From Liolophura sinensis (lineage: Eukaryota; Mollusca; Polyplacophora; Chitonida; Chitonidae), in assembly GCF_032854445.1 (NCBI RefSeq), contig NC_088305.1, positions 14,679,717-14,743,716 on the forward strand: 64,000 bases of DNA, read 5' to 3'. The notes beneath the pieces were generated by a model, which was given only the letters and a program-made list of their open reading frames with translations, did no database searches and was not told the origin of the DNA. Made by a program: the position numbers and the translations under genes. This document shows positions 1-8,876 of this stretch, in pieces; the first letter of the stretch is position 1; each line of letters begins with the position of its first letter.

Positions 1-1
1 G

Positions 2-319
2 GAGAAAATGAAACTATGCTACGACAAGAAAGCTAAGTCAAGAAATTTTTCTCCTGGGGATCAGGTTCTAGCTTTGTTGTCCCTACCTCAGGAACGTATT
101 ATGGCAAAGTTTAGTGGGCTATACCAGGTGCTGAAGAAAGTTAACGATGTTAACTACATTATAAGCACACCTGGTCAAAGGAAAAGAGTATGTCACATAA
201 ATATGAACATGAAGTACATTTCCCGTGATGCAAGTCAGGCAGTGGCTGTCGCTAGCACTGTAGTAAATCCGGTAGAGGAGAGTGGTGAGTTGTGTACTAT
301 AGGTACAAAGCCCAAATAG
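2..319 (+). mobile_element. Integrase C-terminal fragment, Ty3/gypsy (Gmr1-like) retroelement
   Basis: The frame is open from the window edge to a TAG at 317-319. Around residues 20-65 (counted from the Met at base 8) it has a GPY/F-type module: GDQVLALL, then AKFSGLYQVLKK, then DVNYIISTPG, then VCHINM. The same layout occurs at the integrase end of the larger element at 49.6-53.5 kb (GQKVLALL, YFGPYVV, LNYIIFTPD), so both belong to one family. The catalytic DDE core would lie left of the window. No LTR was recognised to the right. This is probably a truncated relic, and the Met at base 8 is internal, not a start. Confidence 0.75.
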
Positions 320-1284
320 ACACATAACATTTAAGTTGATTTCTTAGATCATCTGTACTCCATTGTCTTTACGTGTGTGATTACGAACTTTGTGTGATTA
401 CGCACATTTCATCCCAGTTTATCCTGAAAGTGCTTGATCGACTGCTCGGCATTACGGACACTACTGTCAGCCCGTCCGTCTTGAGAAGGAGATGCCAGCG
501 TCCAAATTCGGATGGAATATTCCGGCTTCCAAAGGAGAGTCAGTCCACGTAAATATAAACTTTACAGTTAAGATGAATTCCCCTATAGAAGGATGACAGT
601 CCGATAAATGACAAGCTGTAGTGGACATGGCACGCGGACGATGTTTATCACCACTGCCTGTGAACGTATAGCTCTCCGGGCGGAAGGGTTCACAGTAGTG
701 CCCGTGATGCCGAGCTGGCGTTGTATGTTTAGCCGCAAGCTCATAAAATGCTGCATACAGAAAATGGAGTACAAATGACCAATGTCGAATGGCGTGAAAG
801 CCGATATCTCCAAACCCAGCAAAATCATTCATAATAAATGAATGCGAGCTTCACAGCTCCGTCGCGCATATTTACCAGACTAACGATCGGAAAATTCTGG
901 ATGGTTTTGATTGTAAACATGTTTACAAAACCGATGCATATTTCCAGAATGTATACTCTATGTAGCATGACGCTAAACTCATAAACACCGAAGCCTCGAG
1001 GACACTCGACTGAATTACAGTGCAGGCTATAACGTACACAGCGGGGAAAAATGTTGACGAGACACTTAACCAAAAAATATATATAATACAATATTTACAC
1101 AGGGGATTCGTAACACGTATTACGTCTAAAATGAAATCTTTTTCCTATTTACTTCGTGGTCTACATGGCCCAGTTGTTCAAAACTGGTTTAAGATTTAAT
1201 ACCAGGTTTAACCTTAAGCCATGTATTCAGTTTTTTATTTGGGCTAAAACAAATTGTGTAACACTATATTAAATGTGAACTAAA
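320..1284. other. Non-coding spacer
   Basis: No convincing gene. Open frames of 70-120 codons on the minus strand have no family resemblance. Around 1160-1240 (ATGGCCCAGTTGTTC then ACCAGGTTTAACC) the sequence looks like a degraded dispersed repeat, but I could not match it to a second copy here. Confidence 0.4.
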
Positions 1285-1287
1285 ACT

Positions 1288-1350
1288 ATATCGATCGATA
1301 TCGGTAATTCATTTATCGATATCGATAAATCATTTATCGATAAATCATTT
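1288..1350. repeat. ATCGAT-rich palindromic cluster
   Basis: A perfect 20-bp palindrome lies at 1311-1330 (ATTTATCGAT followed by its complement). It sits in a short cluster of ATCGAT and TATCGATA motifs from 1289 to 1345. TATCGATA is the core of the DRE element bound by DREF in flies. Whether it has any role here is unknown. Confidence 0.6.
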
Positions 1351-1386
1351 GTCAACGATTTTATCCATATCGTTAATTTATTTATT

Positions 1387-1640
1387 GGAGCCTCCGTGGA
1401 CGAGGTGGATAGCGTGCCAGCGCGGCGCAATGACCCAGGGTCCTTTCACGAATCTGGTCGCTATGAGATCCAGATCATGCTGGCTTCCTCCCCGTTCGTT
1501 CTCGTCAGTTATGGAACGGCGGTCAGCATTATGGTGGGAGAAAACCGTGGAAAGCTCAGGGAAACCCATGACCTTCAGTATGTCAGTATGAACTCCTTGA
1601 ACATTCCGCCGCGCTGGCATGCTAACTATAGAGGTCACGG
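1387..1640. mobile_element. Composite of two SINE copies, head to head
   Basis: Bases 1387-1495 are a plus-oriented SINE head (GGAGCCTCCGTGG, then GAGGTGGATAGCGTGCCAGC). Bases about 1510-1580 are the SINE core in minus orientation (GGTCAGCATTATGGTGGG). Bases about 1605-1640 are a second head in minus orientation (GCCGCGCTGGCATGCTAAC). The two tRNA-like heads therefore face outward around one core, which needs a second insertion or an inversion. Confidence 0.7.
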
Positions 1641-2054
1641 AAGCTTCTTTGTGCCCTCTGTTTCTAACCTCTACTTTATCTCGTTCATATCAAGATCAGT
1701 TCTGAATCATCTGGTTCTAAACTTTACATTGCTGCCTTCTTGCCACTCCAAGTCGAAGACTTACGGTCAGCCCTCAAATAATAATAAATGAAGAACAGTG
1801 GAGTAGCCGTCAGGTACAAAACCACCAGTGCCCACCATATTCGAACAACTTGTTTTTTCTGGGTATTTTATAACGAAGGCTGCACCATCGAAGGCAAAGT
1901 AAAAATATGACTGATACATAAGGGTGTCCATTTTTTTTCGTTTCACCCTAAGCTGACTCCATTATTTGTTATCACTACCTACGAGCTTCATCACAATACC
2001 CCTCACGCACAATGGTTAGACCTGTTAATTCAAAGCACATGCTTACTTTATTGG
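1641..2054. other. Spacer upstream of the GPCR gene
   Basis: No coding signal was recognised. It is AT-rich, with no repeats that match the rest of the window. Confidence 0.4.
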
Positions 2055-2190
2055 TATAAATATTTGAGCTATGTCCCAGAATTGCTAGTCTACTTTTACG
2101 GCAAGCAAGACAACAATTAAACCATAATACATTCCTGTTTTCATCCTTCATTATATTAGATACGAAATATCAGTTCCAGACAAGGTAAGT
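2055..2190 (+). promoter_or_regulatory. Possible TATA box and untranslated first exon of the GPCR gene
   Basis: TATAAATA at 2055-2062 would place transcription start near 2085. A strong 5' splice donor (CAAG|GTAAGT) follows at 2184/2185, and a usable acceptor (CAGACAG) precedes the GPCR start at about 2731. Together they suggest a 5' untranslated exon of about 100 bp and an intron of about 550 bp. This is inference from motif spacing only. Confidence 0.25.
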
Positions 2191-2746
2191 TTTTATTTTA
2201 GCTTTACCACTGACTCTTCCGAGGCCATGACTTGTTAATGAAGTCAAAAGCCTTTATTGTTATGCTGTGTCTTTCTACCTACCTGTAGGATTCCAGTACA
2301 CGCCATTATAGCATTTATTTACGCTTATTTTGAAAGTGAAGTTTAAGGAATCGAATTGTAATGCAAGGTATGAAATATTTTCTTGTTCAAAACGCTATAC
2401 TTATGTAGTATCTATCCAACTGTCGGAAAAGATTTAAAAGCGCTAATTGTTTAATGTAAAATAAGTCTTGCCGGTCATGTAAAACCGGCAAATCCAATCT
2501 CTGCTTAAGTTTCGTATACATGACCTGTTTCCTATTTTTGTAAGAACTCTTATTGTAAAATGAAGTTAAATATATCCGGGTGGACAGAGAAAAAAACCAC
2601 ACTTGCCGAACACCCGGATAACTGTAATTAGGGATTAGGGCTTTCGATCTTAACCGCAGCAGATGCTAAATTGTAATATTTACTCATTTCTTTGTTTTCA
2701 TGGGCAAGTTTTCAAGTAAATTATCAGACAGACGTGAAGCTCGCTT

Positions 2747-3778
2747 GTGATGGAAGCCCTCAATTCTAGCCTCAGAAACAATGGGTTTGGTGGAACGAAC
2801 GATTCGTCGGCTGGATCAGCCCATATAACAACATTTAGCGATAGATTATATACTTACGCCTTACCAATAACTGCTGCAGTAGGTATTGTCTTGAATATTG
2901 CATTGCTTGCCTCCCTTCGGGCCTCATCTCTAGGGTGCAAAATAACTGGTATATACGTTAAAGCAATCGCAGTTTCGGATTTAGGCTTTCTGGTATTCGC
3001 GTTGTTTCCCTGGGTACAGATGATTTTTCAAATCAACGTTTACCACAGTGTCGGCTTTTGTCAGCTTGTGAACTTCGCCATGACGGTTTTCCCGTCTTTA
3101 TCTCTTTTCTTTATTCTCTCGTTTGCCATTAACGGTGTCATTTGGAAGACTCGCCCTTGGTTAAGGCAGCACTTACCGGAAGTGCTTGGTTCAAGGGTCA
3201 TACTTGTGGGAATCGCTTTCTTCACTGTCTACCTCCAGGTTTATAACTGGTGGTTTTGGGAGTCATCGGCAGGGACCTCTAACCAGTGCACAGTACATTA
3301 CAAAAACTTCCCTAAGTTTTGTGCATTTGTAAAGTTCGATATGTTTAAAGACATTGTGGTACAGGTCACAATTATTGCAGTGGGTGTGGGCTATGGGCTT
3401 GCAGGTCGAACATGTACCATCACTGAAGCGGCAACTTCCATTTCTACCACGATTTCACTTTCAGCCCACTCAAGGAATACTGACATTTACGGTTTGAATT
3501 TTTGGCGAATATTTTTAGTGTTCGTACTATCCGTGGTATTTTCCAGTTTACCAAGCAATGTGTTTCTGCTCCTTACCCTTTACTTTAACACAACTGATGT
3601 AGGCATCTGGTCTCCTTTGATAGGCATTTTGTTCTATATTTATTTCGCTGTCAAACCTTTAGGGTACATAACTGTGTCGAATGAATATCGAAACATAACC
3701 AAAATGTTCACAAACAACTTCGTACGAAGAGTATGTTCGCTATGTAGTTTTGAAATCAACGGTGGCCATGAAGTGTGA
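2747..3778 (+). CDS. Rhodopsin-like (class A) G protein-coupled receptor, orphan, intronless
   Basis: A 343-residue integral membrane receptor expected at the plasma membrane, coupling an extracellular ligand to G proteins; the ligand is unknown. Seven hydrophobic helices lie at about residues 37-59, 68-92, 103-130, 148-168, 200-220, 252-278 and 287-310. Class A landmarks: Asn50 in helix 1, Asp78 in helix 2 (AVSDLGFL), Cys105 at the top of helix 3 for a disulphide with Cys181 in loop 2, Pro269 in helix 6 and a tyrosine after Pro304 in helix 7. Asn6 and Asn18 are N-glycosylation sites. The helix-3 DRY motif is replaced by a sequence near NGV (129-131), and NPxxY reads KPLGY (303-307), so activation switches are atypical. 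The start is the first Met of the frame; Met2 is equally possible. Many lophotrochozoan peptide receptors are divergent and intronless like this. The family is confident; subfamily assignment is not. Confidence 0.85.
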   Translation: MMEALNSSLRNNGFGGTNDSSAGSAHITTFSDRLYTYALPITAAVGIVLNIALLASLRASSLGCKITGIYVKAIAVSDLGFLVFALFPWVQMIFQINVYHSVGFCQLVNFAMTVFPSLSLFFILSFAINGVIWKTRPWLRQHLPEVLGSRVILVGIAFFTVYLQVYNWWFWESSAGTSNQCTVHYKNFPKFCAFVKFDMFKDIVVQVTIIAVGVGYGLAGRTCTITEAATSISTTISLSAHSRNTDIYGLNFWRIFLVFVLSVVFSSLPSNVFLLLTLYFNTTDVGIWSPLIGILFYIYFAVKPLGYITVSNEYRNITKMFTNNFVRRVCSLCSFEINGGHEV

Positions 3779-3808
3779 AAGGTAAAACTGTTCTATTGAA
3801 GTGAGACA

Positions 3809-4059
3809 GGGGGCCTCCGTGGCTCAGTTGGTTAGCGCGCTAGCCCAGCGTAATAACCCAGGAGTCTCTCACCAATGCGGTCACTGTGAGTTCAATTCCT
3901 GGCTTCTTCTCCGGCCCTACGTGGGAAGGTCTGCCAGCAACCTGCGCATTGTCGTGGGTTTCCCCCGGGCTCTGCCCGGTTTTCACTACCATAATGCTGT
4001 CCGCCGTCGTATAAGTGAAATATTCTTCAGTACGGCTTAGAACACCAATCAAATAAATA
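3809..4059 (+). mobile_element. SINE, full-length, tRNA-headed
   Basis: Begins GGGGGCCTCCGTGGCTCAGT with a polymerase III box-A-like stretch (GGTTAGCGCGC), continues through the conserved core (ACCTGCGCATTGTCGTGGG, then CCATAATGCTG) and ends ACACCAATCAAATAAATA. It starts 31 bp after the GPCR stop codon, so it lies in the 3' UTR and may supply the AATAAA near 4053. Confidence 0.85.
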
Positions 4060-4915
4060 CGGTGAGACTGTCTTAATCGGAAAATATCTCTGTTCAGGAA
4101 TGTTTGAATTAGCGAATTACACACTAAATTCTTTAGTGTCAGCATCTTTATTATCATGAGAACTTTTTGTTTCATTCATGTATTCAGACGTGAACTGGTG
4201 AGATGTGTCAAAATATTTGAGGCATTGTTGCTTGCAACGCTTTGTAATGCGAGTATGACTTCATTGAGGATTTGGGAAATGAAAGATTGTTAATAAAAGT
4301 ATTGATTAGGATTGAAGGGTAATTTTTGAAAGGCAAGTCCCTAACTAATGAAGTCGGCTTTTAGCATCCAGCCCTCGCCAGTCCAACTGAAGATTTACGT
4401 CAGTCAGTTTGTCACTAATCTGCTAAAAGAAGGAATTCTTTCCTCTCTGAAGATCTTCACCAAAAGACTTTATTTTCGATTTGCATTTAACATACTCCAC
4501 ATCAATTTCCATTCTCGCCTTTTAGTCAGTTACACATTTATATGCTACTCTGCCCGTTTTCAACCCACCATAATGCTGGCTGCCGTCGTATAAGTGAAAT
4601 ATTCATCAGTACGGTGTAAAACACCAATCAAAAAAATCAAATCAAATTTATTTGCCACATTAAATTCCTCTTGTGCTCTTAATAGCAACTAACCTAGAGC
4701 TCTACAATGCCGGCGCAGTGAGCAGAATAGGTTGATCTGGCTTATACTTATACATAAGCCTCGAGGGAGACATATAGTCTCCGGCTGAGTAACATATTTT
4801 GGCAGCGCATGTAGCGATGCTGTGGTTCAGTGTATTTTGTGATATTGTTAAACATATGCGGATACTGTATACAAACTATAATTATTGAGGCTTTCCTTAT
4901 TTGATGTCTGTTGTC
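4060..4915. other. Spacer with a SINE 3' fragment at 4551-4650
   Basis: The fragment carries CCACCATAATGCTGG, the GTATAAGTGAAATATTC block and ACACCAATCAAA on the plus strand. Its head is missing. AATAAA near 4292 is another possible GPCR poly(A) signal. Nothing else was recognised. Confidence 0.55.
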
Positions 4916-5805
4916 CATCTGTTCTCATGTGAAAACCATGACTGTATCCTGGTTCTATTATGTTCTCACATGAAAGGTCATGATTGTTTCCTGGGTATAA
5001 CATGTTCTCATGCGAAAAGCGATGATTTTTTCCTGCGTCTAACATTTTCTTATGTGAAATGCCATGATCGTTACCTGGTTTTAACTTGTTCTCATGTGAA
5101 AAGCCATGACTATATCCTGGTTCTAACATGTTCTCATGTGAAAAGTCATGATTCTTTCCTGGGTCTAACATGTTCTCATGTGAAAAGTCATGATTCTTTC
5201 CTGGATCTACCATGTTCTCATGTGTAAAGCCATGATTGTTTCCTCGGTCTAACATGTTCTTATGTGAAAAGCCATGATCGTTTCCTGGTTTTAACTTGTT
5301 CTCATGTGAAAGCCATGACTGTATCTTGGGTCTAACATATTCTCATGTGAAAGGTCATGAGTGTTTCCTAGGTCTAACATGTTCTCATGTGAAAAGCAAT
5401 GATTGTTTCCTGCGTCTAACATGTTCTCATGTGAAAAGCCATGATTGTTTCCTGGGTCTAACAGGTTCTCATGTGAAAAGCCATGACTGTATCCTGGCTT
5501 TAACATGTTCTCATGTGAAAAGACAAGACTGTTTCTTGGCTCTAACATGTTCTCATGTGAAAAGCCAAGATTGTTTCCTGGGTCTAACAGGTTCTCATGT
5601 GAAAAGCCATGACTGTATCCTGGCTTTAACATGTTCTCATGTGAAAAGACAAGACTGTTTCTTGGCTCTAACCTGTTCTCAGGTGAAAAGCCAAGACTGT
5701 ACCCTGGTTCAAACATGTTCTCAAGTGAAAGGTCACGATTGTTTCCTGGCTTTAACATGTTCTCATGTGAAAAGCCAAGACTGCTTCCTGGCTTTAACAT
5801 GTTAT
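4915..5805. repeat. 42-bp minisatellite, about 21 copies
   Basis: The unit is close to AACATGTTCTCATGTGAAAA followed by GCCATGACTGTATCCTGGTTCT. Because 42 is a multiple of three and the unit has few stops, both strands stay open and give 14-residue repeats (VKSHDCFLGLTCSH on plus, HENMLDPGKNHDFS on minus). A three-unit block of about 126 bp is itself duplicated around 5480-5731. No signal peptide, splice site or unique flanking coding sequence was found, so I do not call a gene. Confidence 0.85.
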
Positions 5806-7046
5806 CGCCATTATGTGGCTAACATATACCGCGGGTTTATCATTTACATGTTTTTTGTTACCGTCTATGTTGTCTTCTGACTGATTGTTGTTGAATAATA
5901 CTCATCCTATAAGATGTCAAATTCCAAATATCATTCAAATCTGTTTGTTTTTGACAGTTAATTCCATTGGTTTTGTGCATGTGAACGATAATAAATAGCA
6001 CATTACGTCTAAAATTCTGTTGGTTTCTGTTTTGAACCAAACTTCAGAATTTCATGTTAATATTAGACACACGTGGTGTAGGTTTTTGAGATTTCTCGTT
6101 TATTATTGCCGTTGTGACCTTGATTGTTGTTTTAAAATAACGCCATACACAGGAACATATCACTGATACTATGGTGGTCAGTTGCATAATGGAAGAAAAC
6201 CGGAGTGTCCGGATAAACCAGGGATCTTTGGCAAGTTACTGACGAACTTTTCCACGTATCACGTACATTTACACCATGCTGGTGGAATGTATGATTGCGT
6301 GAATGGTCACCAAAGCGTCTTTCCACAAGCCCTGAGAGCACGAGGATCAAGGCCTTCATGTACAATTTCAAGTTACAAAATGTAGCAATTCGAACTGACA
6401 TTCTGCAATTAGTATACTTAGAACTTCAATGGAATTTAGAACATTTAAATTTCCTTTTAATATCTAACACCACCGTGTTAACTGGTTGACAAAAGACGTC
6501 CTCGACTGGAAGATATTGTAGTTTTGACACCGAAACCAAAGTCGTTGACTCACTTCCATCATGGAATAATTTTTTTTGTTAATTTTCGAATGTTAAAATA
6601 TATCTTAATGTACATATGTAAAACTTCTTGCATATAGGCTTGTAAAACTACATATTTCACTAATTTTCAAAAGCCGCAAGCAATGCGATAAATTGCTGAT
6701 ACAGAAAAGGGCGAGCACATCGAAGCTGTCGAAATAAATTGCCTATTTGCGATATTGATGTGGTTTTACATGGAGGTATAATATACTTTCATTGCATTGG
6801 TTTCCTGACAACACAGGTTCCAAAAAGTAAGCATGGGGCTGGGAATATGAGCGCGAGTTTTTTTCGGTGAGCGGAAATACGTAGTCTGAATAGCTGGCTA
6901 GCGGTTATACTAACAGAGCCAAAGAGTGCTTCCCAATAGCTTAGATAAAGCGGTGGTCCCAATGTCACGAAACTTCTGAAGTCAGTAAATTGGTTACATC
7001 GGTATTTTTTGACTTAAGTCTTACAAAGGGTGCGTCTTTAAAAGGT
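5806..7046. other. Spacer with a second-family SINE copy at about 6100-6262
   Basis: 6150-6262 carries GAAAACCGGAGTGTCCGG, TAAACCAGGGA and GGCAAGTTACTGACGAACTT. The same block recurs at 23815-23910 and 62650-62770, defining a dispersed family distinct from the main SINE. The rest (6263-7046) shows no gene or repeat. Confidence 0.5.
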
Positions 7047-7512
7047 TTAATTTATTCATTTGATTGCTGTTACGCAGTACTCAAGAATATTTCACTTATA
7101 TAACGACGGTCAGCATTATGGTGGGAGGAAACCGCACAGAGCCAGTGGGAAACCCATGACTATCCGCAGGTTGCTGAAATACCTCCAAACGTATGTAGAG
7201 GAAACCAGCATGAGCTGGACCCGCATTTATCAGGCAGCTTAAGTCTTACAAGTCTTTAAAAAGCCAAACTCAGAACAGGAAAGAACTCAAACTGTTAGTA
7301 CATTGCTCTACAGCAAAGAATCAGTGTACAAATTTTAGGCTTTCTGGAGCAAAACATCTTAATTGTAGCTGTGTTTGAATTTTTGCCTTACGTGTTAAGA
7401 CGTTTGATAGATACGGGTTCTGGTCATGAACTGACAGCTACCGCATTGGTGAATGACTGTTGTGACATTGCGCCGCGTTGGCATGCCAACCACCTGGGCA
7501 ACGGAGGCCCCC
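7047..7512 (-). mobile_element. SINE in minus orientation, interrupted
   Basis: The 3' tail and core lie at 7047-7222 (TTGATTGCTGTTACGCAGTA, GGTCAGCATTATGGTGGGAG, CCGCAGGTTGCTG). The tRNA-like head lies at 7416-7512 (ATTGCGCCGCGTTGGCATGC, ending AACGGAGGCCCCC). About 195 bp of unrelated sequence separates them, so this is either one copy with an insertion or two truncated copies. Confidence 0.7.
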
Positions 7513-7639
7513 GAAAAAGTTTAAGTCATATACTTCATAAGTATGGTATTATGTTCATTAACCAAAGCCCATTTACTTTAGACAGAGAGATCCCATTTCA
7601 TATCTCGGCAGATGAGACAGCCATGTTTTAAATGGAATC

Positions 7640-7995
7640 TGGGAGTATTAGTCACTGTTAGGATACGCAAGTATATGGTGCCAGAAAGCCTAAAGGTTAA
7701 TGACACCATATAATTGCGTGACCTATTACTGAGTAACCATGTAACGAATTTATCCTGCAAAGATCCATCAATTTAACACAGAAGACCGATGTTGAGGTCA
7801 ATCGCTTCAGCGTTGTGACCATTGTATTCACAACCCAGCAAAGGGAGATAGCCTACTCAACAGACACATTGGACGTCGCCTGCAGGATTTGGGAATATAT
7901 CTGTACCCATGAGATCGTTGTTGTCCAATGAAAAGCGTACTATTTTGTCTGATGCGGGATAAGTTAGTATATTACTCCTTTGGGTATTTAAATTC
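7640..7995. mobile_element. Dispersed repeat, unnamed family (copy 1)
   Basis: Contains GACACCATATAATTG, TTACTGAGTAACCATGTAAC and, further on, ACCCAGCAAAGGGAGATAGC. A diverged copy with these blocks in the same order lies at 12740-13000, and a partial inverted one at 29190-29370. The left part has inverted GGTGCC/GACACC arms. No coding capacity, so it may be a MITE or SINE-like family. Confidence 0.5.
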
Positions 7996-8876
7996 CCAAA
8001 CTAAACTAAACCAGTGGAAGTGAAGGATGAATGACTTGCGGCCAACACCGGAACTATTGCCTATTTTCTCCTGTCCAGTCATTCAAGAATACACTGCCCC
8101 GACTGACACACAATCGGCTGGTAAACAAAGTCAGCCTTTAAGTAAGCCTTGGTATTATCCTACAGAACTGTCACAATGAAAACAATGTATCTGTGCAAAC
8201 TTATATAGAAAGGAACCTGTAAAGTAGGTCCTGTGTGTATATAGCCTGTTTCTTGGACGAACATTAAACCACACAAATAGACTCCCCAGTGCCCTTACTA
8301 ACAGCAAGAGCGGGGGAATCTACAAATGTCCTGTGCAAGACAGGATCTGAACCGTCATCTTGTTTCCCTCATGCTTAGGAGTCGTACATTTCACCGCTCC
8401 CCAGTCTTCTTAGCCTGATGCTCCATGTCCTTGTCTAAGTCTTAACCCAGACGGCGCAAGACGAAACAATATGTGTTTTAAAGAAAGTTAAGGTTTATTT
8501 TAAGTAACAAAATACAAGGATATAAATGCATTTCCTAAATGACTTAAAAATGATATAAAGGTAAATACTGAAATATAGTAACAAGAATGCATGTTGACGT
8601 AACTTCTATTCACCTTCCTGAGAAGGCTTCAATATATGTTTAATATGTGAAACTAATAGGTATTAAAACCTAGCACTTCTGTAAGAACTATTTCTAGTCT
8701 GCTGGGAACTATCGGGTCAGAGTTTGATACATCGACTGTGCTAACTGAGCGCGCTATATTGCCGTTACCCTTATTACCCCATTTTATCCATATTATGTAA
8801 TAAAGCAAACTTCTAGGCATATTAGTCGTTGTTTCAGGCAGTGTTTTAGCTAGAACTCATCTTCTCTCCTCCCGTT
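7996..8876. other. Spacer and probable GST 3' untranslated region
   Basis: On the minus strand an AATAAA lies at 8499-8494, about 380 bp past the GST stop codon, and is a plausible poly(A) signal. Nothing else was recognised in 7996-8490. Confidence 0.4.

Noticed and set aside
4848..5880. Cys/His-rich repeat protein from the 42-bp array
   Set aside because: The CSHVKSHDC repeats look zinc-finger-like, but the spacing is only the DNA period. The opposite strand is equally open and no unique flanking coding sequence exists.
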